Both the position numbers and the translations under genes were made by a program. A stretch of 64,000 nt of DNA, taken from positions 124,001 through 188,000 of the forward strand of contig JADJXA010000003.1 of assembly GCA_016716065.1 (NCBI GenBank), given 5' to 3'. The stretch is from Candidatus Leptovillus gracilis. GTDB lineage: Bacteria > Chloroflexota > Anaerolineae > Promineifilales > Promineifilaceae. This document shows, in pieces, positions 50,154 to 58,652 of the stretch. The stretch's first letter is position 1, and each line of letters opens with the position of its first letter. The notes under the pieces were generated by a model, which was not told where the DNA came from, ran no database searches, and saw only the letters and a list, made by a program, of their open reading frames with translations.

Positions 50154-51266
50154 ATGAGCATCCGAAAAGAAGCAGAACATCTCAAACTATTTCTGCCCGG
50201 CCCCACCGAAGTCCGGCCAGAAATCCTCGACGCCCAGGCCAACTGGATGGTTGGCCACCGTATGCCCGAAGCCATCCAGCTCTTTGGGCGCATCCAACCC
50301 AAACTGCGCCAGGTATTTCGCACCCAATACCGCGTCTACGTCGCGGCCGCCTCTGGGACGGGCATGTGGGAAGCCGCCAGCCGTAACTGTGTGGCGCACA
50401 AAGTGCTGCACTGCACCAACGGCTCCTTTGGCGACCGCTGGATCGAAGTTTCGCAAACCAACGGCAAAGAAGTGGACGTGTTGGACGTGGAATGGGGTAA
50501 GCCTGTCTTGCCGGAAATGGTGGTCGAACAGCTGGCCACCGGTGGCTTCGACGCCGTGGCGTTGGTGCAAAATGAGACCAGCGTCGGCGTAGCGAATCCG
50601 GTGCAAGAGATTGCAACGGCCGTGCGCCAGCTACCCGGCGGTCAAGACATCACCATCATGGTAGACGCCGTCAGTGGGCTGACCGGCATGGCGATGGAAC
50701 CCGATCTCTGGGACCTGGACATCGTCCTGACCTCCAGCCAGAAAGCGTTCGCCCTGCCGCCTGGGTTGGCCTTCGCCTCCGTCTCCGACCGCGCTTTGGA
50801 AAAAGCGAAAACCATTCCCTATCGCGGTTACTACTTTGATTATGTCACGTTGGAAAAATATATGGTCAAGGATCAGACCCCGGCGACGCCGGCCATCTCC
50901 CTGTTGTATGCGCTGGACATGCAGCTAGACGCTATCCTGGCAGAAGGGCTGGAGGCGCGCTGGGCGCGCCATCTGGCGATGCGCGACCTGGTGGTGCGGT
51001 GGGCCAAAACTCGCGGCTTCCAGCTTTTTGCCGAAGAAGCGTATGCTTCCCCCACCGTCACGACGATTGCCAACGCGCATGGTCTGGTGGTGAAAGATCT
51101 GAATGCCTTCTTGCGGCAGCGAGGCATGGTCGTCTCTAATGGCTACGGCAAATTGAAGGACAAATGTTTTCGCATTGGTCACATGGGCGATTGGCAAGTA
51201 ACGGACATTGAGGAATTGTTGGTCAATATAGACAGCTATCTGCGCATGTTGGATGTGGTCTTCTAA
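50154..51266 (+). CDS. Class V aminotransferase, probably ureidoglycine/serine-glyoxylate type
   Basis: A 370-aa PLP enzyme. The PLP Lys lies in TSSQKAFALPPG near residue 203, the Asp in MVDAVSGLTG near 174, and the C-terminal RIGHMGDW motif is typical of the serine-pyruvate/alanine-glyoxylate group that includes the (S)-ureidoglycine-glyoxylate aminotransferase PucG. In this cluster it could form glycine from glyoxylate using ureidoglycine or serine as donor. TGAGGA lies upstream of the ATG at 50154. Its stop directly precedes the next ATG. Confidence 0.82.
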   Translation: MSIRKEAEHLKLFLPGPTEVRPEILDAQANWMVGHRMPEAIQLFGRIQPKLRQVFRTQYRVYVAAASGTGMWEAASRNCVAHKVLHCTNGSFGDRWIEVSQTNGKEVDVLDVEWGKPVLPEMVVEQLATGGFDAVALVQNETSVGVANPVQEIATAVRQLPGGQDITIMVDAVSGLTGMAMEPDLWDLDIVLTSSQKAFALPPGLAFASVSDRALEKAKTIPYRGYYFDYVTLEKYMVKDQTPATPAISLLYALDMQLDAILAEGLEARWARHLAMRDLVVRWAKTRGFQLFAEEAYASPTVTTIANAHGLVVKDLNAFLRQRGMVVSNGYGKLKDKCFRIGHMGDWQVTDIEELLVNIDSYLRMLDVVF

Positions 51267-52523
51267 ATGATTGATTTGCTTTTGCGGGACGTGGTAACGG
51301 CCGTTGCCCCCGAACCAGTGTGTGTAGCGGTGCATGACGGCCGTATTCTCGCCATTGGTCCAACCCTGAATTACGTGGCAAAACAGGAGGTGGCGGGCAA
51401 CGGCCGTTACCTGATCCCCGGCTTTGTCGAAAGCCACCTGCATCTGGACATCGCTCTCAGCAATGACCCGCATAAACCTGGCCGAACCGTTCCCTACGCC
51501 TCCATGTCCGAACTCAACGCGGCCATCGAGCGCCGCCGACGCGCCTTCACCCATGAAGAGATTGTGGAGCGGGCGACGGCCGCGTTGCGATTGGGTCTGC
51601 GCCATGGCACAACGGCCGTGCGCGCCCAATGCCACCTGGACACCGAAATCGGCCTCAAGCACATCGTTGCCCTGCAAGCGGTCAAAGAGGCCGTGGCCGA
51701 TTGGCTGACCCTGCAAATTGTCGCCTTCCCGCAGCAAGGGCTGCTGCGCGATCCGCGCACGCTGGATTTGTTCCGCGAAGCCTTCCGCTGTGGCGCGGAC
51801 GTGATGGGCGGCGCGGCCAACATCGAAACCGGCTTCACCATGCAAGAGCACATAGACGCCGCCTTCGCCCTGGCGATGAAACTGGACCGCGACCTGGACA
51901 TCCACGCCGATTTGAGCCTGAAACCGGATGTGACCCTGGACGATTTAGAGGTCGTCCACATCGCCCGGCGCACGTTGGACTATGGCTACCAGGGTCGCGT
52001 CACCGTCGGCCACGCCTGCACACTGGATTCCGCATCGCCGGAGGTGGCCGCGCAGGCCATCGCCCTGCTGCAAGAAGCCGACATCACCGTGACCAGCCAG
52101 CCAGACCTGTACCGCCTGGGGCGCGAAGACCGGCAGCACGTCCGGCGCGGCCTGACGCGAGTGAAGGAACTGCTGGCCGCCGGAGTGAACGTGACGTATG
52201 CCTCGAATAATGTAAGGGATGCGTTACGGCCGTTAGGCAACCTGAACCTGCTGGAAGAAGCGCTCATTCTGGCTTACGGAGCGCACATGGACACCGTGGT
52301 CGAATTGGAGACGCTGCTGCGCATGAGCACGACCAACGCTGCCCGCGCCCTGCGCTTGCCCGATTATGGCCTGGAACCGGGCTGCATCGCTGACATGGTG
52401 TTGCTGGATGCGCCCTCCGCGTCAGCGGCCATCGTCGGCCAGGCGGAGAAGTGTTACGTGTTCAAAGCGGGCAAGCTGCGGGCGATGAATAAGCGGCAGA
52501 GCCAGCTAACAATGAACAATTAA
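51267..52523 (+). CDS. Cytosine-deaminase-like amidohydrolase lacking key residues
   Basis: A 418-aa CodA-like amidohydrolase. The first metal pair is present (ESHLHLD near residue 54). In the segment equal to CodA DVHCDE it reads DIHADL, so the catalytic Glu is Leu. The metal-binding Asp of GHDD aligns with Asn in ASNNVRD. GRVTVGHACTLD keeps the third His. The enzyme is either inactive as a deaminase or does different chemistry. The last residues (NKRQSQLTMNN) are encoded by the following hairpin repeat. It starts immediately after the aminotransferase stop. Confidence 0.75.
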   Translation: MIDLLLRDVVTAVAPEPVCVAVHDGRILAIGPTLNYVAKQEVAGNGRYLIPGFVESHLHLDIALSNDPHKPGRTVPYASMSELNAAIERRRRAFTHEEIVERATAALRLGLRHGTTAVRAQCHLDTEIGLKHIVALQAVKEAVADWLTLQIVAFPQQGLLRDPRTLDLFREAFRCGADVMGGAANIETGFTMQEHIDAAFALAMKLDRDLDIHADLSLKPDVTLDDLEVVHIARRTLDYGYQGRVTVGHACTLDSASPEVAAQAIALLQEADITVTSQPDLYRLGREDRQHVRRGLTRVKELLAAGVNVTYASNNVRDALRPLGNLNLLEEALILAYGAHMDTVVELETLLRMSTTNAARALRLPDYGLEPGCIADMVLLDAPSASAAIVGQAEKCYVFKAGKLRAMNKRQSQLTMNN

Positions 52524-52570
52524 CAGTTAACAGTGAACTGTTAATTGTTCACTGTTCACTGTTAACTGTT
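52522..52570. repeat. Hairpin of AACAGT words
   Basis: AACAGTTAACAGTGAAC (52522-52538) and its exact complement (52554-52570) with a 15-base loop; further AACAATTAAC/GTTAATTGTT words extend the stem. Confidence 0.9.
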
Positions 52571-52585
52571 GTTTGAGGTTTGGAT

Positions 52586-54334
52586 ATGATTGATAAACAA
52601 TTGCCGCGTGTTTTGGTGTGTGAACCACTGCATGAGGCAGGATTGGAACTGCTGGCAACGGCCGTTGACGTGGACGTGCAAACCGACCTGACCCAGGCCG
52701 AACTCAGCGCCCTGCTGCCCTGTTATGACGGTCTCATCGTGCGCCGCGAAACCCAGGTAACAGCCGAACTGCTAGATTTTGGCTTTCGCCTGAAAATTAT
52801 CGGTAGGGCGTTACCTGGTTTAGATAACATAGACGTGGCTGCGGCTAAAGCCAGAGGCATCGAGGTGGTCAACGCCCCGGCGGCCAACACCATGGCCATT
52901 GCCGAACACACTCTGGGCCTGCTGCTGGCCATGGCACGCCGTCTACCCTGGGCAGAAACAAGTCTGCGCCTGGGCACAGGTCAACGGGAACAGTTGACCG
53001 GCATGGGGCTTTACGGAAAAACATTGGGTATTGTTGGTTTTGGGCCGGTTGGTCGACAGATAGCCGTGCGCGCTCAGGCGTTTGGCATGAAAATTCTCGT
53101 CAACCAGCCCCAACTCACGCCGGAACTAGCCCTGGAAGCCAACGTCAAATCCGTAGACCTGGACGATCTGCTGGTGCTGTCGGATTTTGTGACGTTGCAC
53201 GTGCCGGTGACGTTGGAGACTTATCACCTCATCGCTGCTCAAGAGCTGGCGCACATGAAGTCAACCGCTTATTTGCTCAATTCGGCCTACGGCCAGCTTG
53301 TAGACGAAGCGGCGCTGCTGAAAGCCCTGGACAACGGGCAAATTGCCGGAGCCGCACTGGACGTGTTGGCGGGCGACGAATCGCCCCAACATCCATTGGT
53401 GCAGCACCCACGGGTGATTGTGACACCCCACATCGCCGGTTATACCCTAGATGCAGCGCGTGAAGCAGCCATCACCGTCGCCGAGAAGTTTCTCGATTTT
53501 TTCGCTGCCAACGAAGTGGAGCCTGTCTTACCGTTACGCATTGTGCCCTCGGACAAAGTTTTCCCGCACGAATTGTTTGATCAGAAGCGCGTGCTGCGTC
53601 TGGCGAACCGCTTGCTGGCTTCCGGCCAGTTGAAGAATCCGCCGCTGGTCATGGAAACAGAGAAAGGGTACATGGTGCTGGATGGTGCGACACGCTCGAC
53701 GGCGCTGCGCCAATTGGGTCTTCCCCATATGTTGGTGCAAGTTTTCCGATCGGACGCCGAGGGTTTGCAGCTTAAGACGTGGTATCACGTCATTCGTCAG
53801 ATTGACCGGGTTGACTTGCTCGATTTGCTTCATTCGCTGCCCGATATTGAACTGGCTGTTAGCACGGTCGCTGATGTCACCGAAGAACAGTTGGCGTATG
53901 GCAGTTTGTGTTATATGCAATTTGCCGATGGGCCGGTCTATCTGGTGCAGGCTCGGTCGGGCGTCAATCGTCTGGAGGCGCTTAACCAGTTAACTGCCGC
54001 TTACATTGATGCCAGCCACACATCACGCACCCTGATTCAGGACATGGCCAAACTCCAACATGAGTTTCCGGACATGACAGCGCTGGTTGTTTTTCCGGTT
54101 TATACGGTGGATCAGGTGATTCAGTTGGCACAGGCGGGGCGACGGTTGCCAGCGGGCATTACGCGATTTATCGTGCCCGGCCGGATTTTGCGCGTCAATT
54201 TAGACCTGGAAGTTCTACGCACTGACCAAACGCTGCGTGAAAAAAACCGTTGGCTGCATGAGCAATTATTGGAGAAGCAACGAAACGGCCGTATCCGCTT
54301 CTACGCCGAACCCGTTTATTTGTTGGATGAATAG
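52586..54334 (+). CDS. SerA-like dehydrogenase fold fused to ParB/SerK-like domain
   Basis: A 582-aa fusion. Residues ~1-315 follow D-3-phosphoglycerate dehydrogenase (LGIVGFGPVGRQIA Rossmann motif, VTPHIAGYTLDAA with the catalytic His). However, the catalytic Arg (NxARG) is Tyr in NSAYGQLVDEAAL, and the NAD-ribose Asp is Asn in ILVNQP. Residues ~318-390 form a ParB-like domain (GQLKNPPLVMETEKGYMVLDGATRSTALRQLG in sections) of the type found in the free-serine kinases SerK and SbnI, and the C-terminus (TRFIVPGRILRVN) fits that group. Next to SHMT, a role with serine is plausible. Confidence 0.7.
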   Translation: MIDKQLPRVLVCEPLHEAGLELLATAVDVDVQTDLTQAELSALLPCYDGLIVRRETQVTAELLDFGFRLKIIGRALPGLDNIDVAAAKARGIEVVNAPAANTMAIAEHTLGLLLAMARRLPWAETSLRLGTGQREQLTGMGLYGKTLGIVGFGPVGRQIAVRAQAFGMKILVNQPQLTPELALEANVKSVDLDDLLVLSDFVTLHVPVTLETYHLIAAQELAHMKSTAYLLNSAYGQLVDEAALLKALDNGQIAGAALDVLAGDESPQHPLVQHPRVIVTPHIAGYTLDAAREAAITVAEKFLDFFAANEVEPVLPLRIVPSDKVFPHELFDQKRVLRLANRLLASGQLKNPPLVMETEKGYMVLDGATRSTALRQLGLPHMLVQVFRSDAEGLQLKTWYHVIRQIDRVDLLDLLHSLPDIELAVSTVADVTEEQLAYGSLCYMQFADGPVYLVQARSGVNRLEALNQLTAAYIDASHTSRTLIQDMAKLQHEFPDMTALVVFPVYTVDQVIQLAQAGRRLPAGITRFIVPGRILRVNLDLEVLRTDQTLREKNRWLHEQLLEKQRNGRIRFYAEPVYLLDE

Positions 54335-54338
54335 TAGC

Positions 54339-54383
54339 GGGTAGCGAGTCCAGAAAGAACCCGCTGCTCGCCGCTCGCTACCC
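54339..54383. repeat. Hairpin of GGTAGCGAG words
   Basis: GGGTAGCGAG (54339-54348) and CTCGCTACCC (54374-54383), followed by CTTTTAG. It is a possible terminator or processing site before glyA; a sister repeat with the same words lies at 35275-35330. Confidence 0.75.
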
Positions 54384-54405
54384 CTTTTAGGAACGAGAAG
54401 ACACC

Positions 54406-55725
54406 ATGACAACCGATAATATCGTTTACCAATTGATACAAGAAGAAGAACAACGCCAGAAAGAAAAAATCGGCCTCATTCCCTCTGAAAACCATATGTC
54501 CCCCCAGGTAGCCGGAGTATTAGGTTCCTGCCTGTCCAGCAAATACGCCGAAGGCTACCCCGGACGGCGCTACTACGAAGGCAACCAGATCGTAGATAAG
54601 CTAGAAAACCTGGCGATTGAACGGGCTAAGACCTTGTTTGACGTACCCTTTGCCAACGTACAGGCATACTCCGGGTCGCCGGCCAATACGGCCGTGCAAT
54701 ATGCTTTACTAGAACCCGGCGACGCCATCATGGGGCTGACGTTGGGCGGCGGCGGCCATCTGACGCACGGTCATCCCGACGTGACCTTTTCTGGTAAGTA
54801 TTTCCGGTCGGTGCAGTATAGGCTGGATGAGAACGGCCGTATAGACTTCAACCACATGCTCGCCCTGGCGCGAGAACATCAGCCCAAACTAATCATCGCG
54901 GGCACAACCTCTTATCCCTTTATGCTCGATTTTGCCCGTTTTCGCGAAGTGGCCGATGCTGTTGGGGCCTGGCTGCTGGCCGACATTTCACACATTACTG
55001 GCCTAATTATCGGCGGTGAACATTCCTCGCCCGTGCCCTACGCCGACGTGATCACGACCACCACACACAAGACGTTGCGCGGCCCACGCGGGGCCATCAT
55101 CCTGGTCACTGAACGCGGGTTGGCGCGTGACGCAAAATTGGGTGCGAAGATCGACAAGGCGATCATCCCCGGCTTGCAAGGTGGCCCACACAATGCGACT
55201 ACGGCCGGCATTGCCATCGCTTTAGAAGAGGCCACCCAGCCCGCTTATCGCGCTTACGCCCGGCAAATGCGCCTGAATGCCAATGCCCTGGCAGAATCTC
55301 TGTTATCTGGCGGCCTGACGCTGGCCGGAGGCGGCAGTGAAAATCACTTGATGGTGGTAGACCTGACGCCGTTAAGTGTGGGTCTGGGAACGCAGGCCGC
55401 CTATGCCCTGGATGTGGCTGGAATCTACGCCAATCGGAACACCATCCCCAACGAACCAGGCTCGCCGTTTTATCCCTCCGGTCTGCGTCTGGGTACGCCT
55501 TTGGTGACCACACGGGGGATGCAGGAAGCGGAAATGGTCCAAATCGGGCAGTGGATCACCCAGGTTGTGGCTTACGTCAAAGATGCCACGCTACCCGAAG
55601 AACCAAAAGAGCGGGGCACTTTTATCAAATCTTTCAAGAAACAGGTGGACAATGATCCCTACTTGCTGAATTTGCGCGAAAAAGTGAAATCGCTAGCGAT
55701 ACAATTTCCCCTCTTTGCGGAGTAA
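54406..55725 (+). CDS. glyA: Serine hydroxymethyltransferase
   Basis: A 439-aa SHMT. PLP-Lys motif TTTTHKTLRGPRGA near residue 222, IPSENHMSP near 24, KYAEGYPGRRYYEG near 46 and GGPHNATTAGIAIALEEA. It interconverts glycine plus methylene-THF and serine. In combination with the glycine cleavage genes it makes one serine from two glycines. Its stop lies 11 bases before the next ATG. It is somewhat divergent from housekeeping SHMT (GSPANTAVQYALLEPGD), so it may be a pathway-specific copy. Confidence 0.9.
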   Translation: MTTDNIVYQLIQEEEQRQKEKIGLIPSENHMSPQVAGVLGSCLSSKYAEGYPGRRYYEGNQIVDKLENLAIERAKTLFDVPFANVQAYSGSPANTAVQYALLEPGDAIMGLTLGGGGHLTHGHPDVTFSGKYFRSVQYRLDENGRIDFNHMLALAREHQPKLIIAGTTSYPFMLDFARFREVADAVGAWLLADISHITGLIIGGEHSSPVPYADVITTTTHKTLRGPRGAIILVTERGLARDAKLGAKIDKAIIPGLQGGPHNATTAGIAIALEEATQPAYRAYARQMRLNANALAESLLSGGLTLAGGGSENHLMVVDLTPLSVGLGTQAAYALDVAGIYANRNTIPNEPGSPFYPSGLRLGTPLVTTRGMQEAEMVQIGQWITQVVAYVKDATLPEEPKERGTFIKSFKKQVDNDPYLLNLREKVKSLAIQFPLFAE

Positions 55726-55735
55726 GGAGCATTCT

Positions 55736-56929
55736 ATGACCAAAAAGCTGTTGATCAGGCAGGTACGGCCGTGGGGCGGCCCCACTGTAGATGTTCTGGT
55801 TGAGGATGGCTTAATTCAGCGGATAGAGCCGAATATTGTGGCTGACGATGGGATGGTAGTGGACGGCCGTTTTCACTTGCTGCTCCCTGGTCTTGTTAAC
55901 GCCCATGCCCACTTGGACAAAAATCTGATGGGCCTGCCCTGGCATAGAAATCAACTTGCGGGTCACCGTGTCCAAGACTTCGTGGAATACGAACGGCGCG
56001 TCCAACGCGAAGTCAATCACTCGCCCCAGGTCCAATCGGCGCGGCAGGTAGAGGCATCTATTGCCACCGGCGTCACCCACATCCGCACTCACGTAGACGT
56101 AGATGCCGGTGTCGGTCTGAGAAATCTCGAAGGTGTCTTGTCCACCCGCGAACAGTACCAAGATATGCTGACCATGCAGATCGTGGCTTTCCCCCAAGGC
56201 GGTATGTTAAGTCGCCCCGGCTCCGTCGAACTGCTGGAAGAAGCCATCAAAGCTGGCGCAGATTGCGTGGGCGGCCTGGACCCGGCGGTGATAGACCGTG
56301 ACCCAGTGAAGCACCTGGACACCATCTTTGGCATCGCCGCCCGTTACAACGTAGACCTGGACATCCATCTCCACGAACCGGGCATGTTGGGTGCGTTCAC
56401 CGTCGAGTTGATTGCCGAACGTACCCGCGCTCTGAGCCTGCAAGGGCGGGTCACCATTAGCCACGTCTTTTGTCTGGGCACGGTTGAACAGGGTTACTTA
56501 CATGCGCTGATTGACCTGTTGCTAGAAAATCGCATCACCATCATGACCCTTGGCTCCGGTCATTCGCCGTTTCCGCCCATCAAAACGCTCTATGACGCTG
56601 GGGTCTCCCTTTGCACCGGAACCGATGGCGTTCGCGACACCTGGGGACCATATTACACCATTGACATGCTGGAACGGGTGAAGTTGATGGGCTATCGCAG
56701 CGGCTTACGCAGAGACGAAGAGATTGAGATGCTCTTAAAGATAGCCACCTATGGTGGCGCGCAGGTGATGGGCGCTGCTGATTATGGCCTTGAAGTGGGG
56801 AAGCGGGCCGACTTTGTGATCTTGGGGGGCGAGACACCAGCAGAAGCGGTTATCGAACAACCCCACCGCACCTATGTAGTGAAAAACGGGAAAATCCTTG
56901 TGGCCGATGGAAGCAAGTTGTTTGATTGA
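55736..56929 (+). CDS. Cytosine-deaminase-like amidohydrolase with intact active site
   Basis: A 397-aa CodA-like amidohydrolase. Metal ligands and catalytic residues are present: NAHAHLDK near residue 58, DIHLHEPG with the catalytic Glu near 209, RVTISHVFCLG and GTDGVRDTW with the metal Asp near 300. Enzymes of this group hydrolyse C-N bonds in cytosine, triazines, creatinine and related rings. Context suggests an N-heterocycle feeding the ureide route. AAGGAG precedes the ATG at 55736. The gene is followed 15 bases on by an insertion sequence. Confidence 0.82.
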   Translation: MTKKLLIRQVRPWGGPTVDVLVEDGLIQRIEPNIVADDGMVVDGRFHLLLPGLVNAHAHLDKNLMGLPWHRNQLAGHRVQDFVEYERRVQREVNHSPQVQSARQVEASIATGVTHIRTHVDVDAGVGLRNLEGVLSTREQYQDMLTMQIVAFPQGGMLSRPGSVELLEEAIKAGADCVGGLDPAVIDRDPVKHLDTIFGIAARYNVDLDIHLHEPGMLGAFTVELIAERTRALSLQGRVTISHVFCLGTVEQGYLHALIDLLLENRITIMTLGSGHSPFPPIKTLYDAGVSLCTGTDGVRDTWGPYYTIDMLERVKLMGYRSGLRRDEEIEMLLKIATYGGAQVMGAADYGLEVGKRADFVILGGETPAEAVIEQPHRTYVVKNGKILVADGSKLFD

Positions 56930-56944
56930 CCATTCACCTTTATT

Positions 56945-58449
56945 CTTTACTTTCCGGTAAGTCATAGGTGCTGATGGCGACCAACTTGTTCATAATTGCA
57001 GGTAGCAAAAACACAAACTGCAAGGAGGACATATGTCAATCGCCATCATCCGAACTATACAAGTTCTGGAAGAAATCGTACAAATTCTGCCTGTGGGCAC
57101 GAACCTGGCTCTTTTTACATTTAATGTGGGTCATGCTCAATGGGTCCTTTCTCAGAAGCCGAGGTGCTGTTCACGGCGCATTGGTTGAATCCGGTTTCAC
57201 GCCAGGCCAGGTCAGGCGGAGTTGGTCAGCGCTGCGCTATGGCGTTTGGTCCATCAGCGAACTGATCGGGCGTTGGCGCGCGATCGTCCTGCGTGAAGGG
57301 CGTTGGCAGCCCCGTGAATATGATGGCTACCGACCATTGGCCGTGGACATCACAGCTTTTTGGCGACCTAAACTCCAGGGTTGGGCCGGCAAGTTCTTTT
57401 ATCGTCTAGCGAATCGGGCCGTCAAAGCGTCGGCTACGGGGTCATCACGCAGGTGGGGCAAGTGGATGGACAACGGGTTCCTTTGCTCAAGCGGATAATT
57501 CGGGTCAAGCGGTCAGAGATGAGCGAAGCCGACCTCAAGGCGGATATTTTGCGCCAGGCAAGCACCTATCTGGACGAGAAGGAAGTTTGGATTCATGATG
57601 CTGGTGTGGGATTGGCCGACGTGCAGACAGCCAACATTGCCCGGTATGTCATTCGCCAGGCGGTGAATGTAACCGGGCGACGCAACTATCTGCCGCCGGC
57701 TAAGGATCGCGGCCGACCGGCTCAATACGGTGAAAAAGTGCGTCCGTTGCCGCGGGAACGACTCGAACACCTGATAGCAGCGACGTCGCCGGATGTCAGC
57801 ACGCAATTTCAATTTCAAGGACGCACCATTCAAGTTCAAGGCTGGCAAGAGCTGGTGCGTGCTGACCGAAAGTGGCCGATGCGACGCAAACCTTCACCAT
57901 TTGGACCTTTTCCGACCCTTTGTATAAGAAGCCAATGGTTCTGGGCACAAACCTGGCGGCCTCGGCAGAGACGGTCTTTCTTCTCTACCTTGACCGCTGG
58001 CCCGTTGAGCAACCGCCACTGGTCGCCAAGCAAATGTTGGGATTACATCGTCAATTCGTTTTTGCCCCGTCTCAGTTCTCCGGCTGCCAGAGTTGGCGTT
58101 GTTGGTGGCTAACATCCTGACCTACCTGGCTGCGGTGCTGCCGGCGATGCCTACCGGATTTTGGGACAGGCAGCCGAAGCGCACGTCAGGACGGTTGCGG
58201 CGCGTGTTAGCCAGGGCAGTTTTTCCTAATGAATACCCCTTTTGCTGACCGACTTCGAGAAAAGCAGTCGGTTACGGCCCATTGCCCAAGGGAATTCTAG
58301 CCCATCGGCGAAGGAAACGACGCCAAACGGCTCCCTGAAACGGTATTTGGCGCTATTTTCGCCCACATTGTTAAAGTTCTTTGAGCCAAAGCTGGGCTTT
58401 GGATTGTTCGTTTTGCCCTTTTGGGGCAAGCAGTTACCGGAAAGTAAAG
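56945..58449. mobile_element. Decayed insertion sequence with 5-bp target duplication
   Basis: Terminal inverted repeats CTTTACTTTCCGGTAA (56945-56960) and the exact complement (58434-58449) bound a 1505-bp element. TTATT flanks both ends (56940-56944 and 58450-58454). The transposase inside is broken. The element separates the catabolic operon from the degenerate carbamate-kinase/regulator genes. Confidence 0.85.
57031..58229 (+). pseudogene. DDE transposase remnant
   Basis: Several frames carry consecutive pieces: VLEEIVQILPVGTNLALF at the start, LKRIIRVKRSEMSEADLKADIL in the middle, FTIWTFSDPLYKKPMVLGTNLA then LLYLDRWPVEQPPLVAKQML, a Y-x2-RW-x2-E motif typical of DDE transposases. At least four frame changes and internal stops show decay. 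I cannot assign the IS family with confidence; it is in the wider IS4/IS701-like group by motif. Confidence 0.7.
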
Positions 58450-58652
58450 TTATTCATTTGTGGGTTTATGCTAACTACTCACCCGGTTCTTCGACTATTC
58501 CTGATGGATGTGGGGCGATTGTTTTTGTTTGGTACAATAAAGGCTCAGGTGAATTGTCCTCAGTTTTGTGGGCTTTTAACCAGATTTCATTCCATGTCAT
58601 GATTTAGCTCTATCGAACAAAGGAATAGGGGAGATTGACGAGGATTTCTGTG

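Noticed and set aside
34273..56929. Creatinine/N-methylhydantoin degradation as the pathway of the island
   Set aside because: Sarcosine-type dehydrogenase and deaminase-like genes would fit, but allantoinase and ureidoglycine aminohydrolase signatures are specific to the allantoin route; kept only as an alternative for side substrates.
58242..58607. 121-codon plus-strand frame at the right end of the decayed IS
   Set aside because: It crosses the IS inverted repeat and target duplication, so it cannot be an ancestral gene; no similarity seen.
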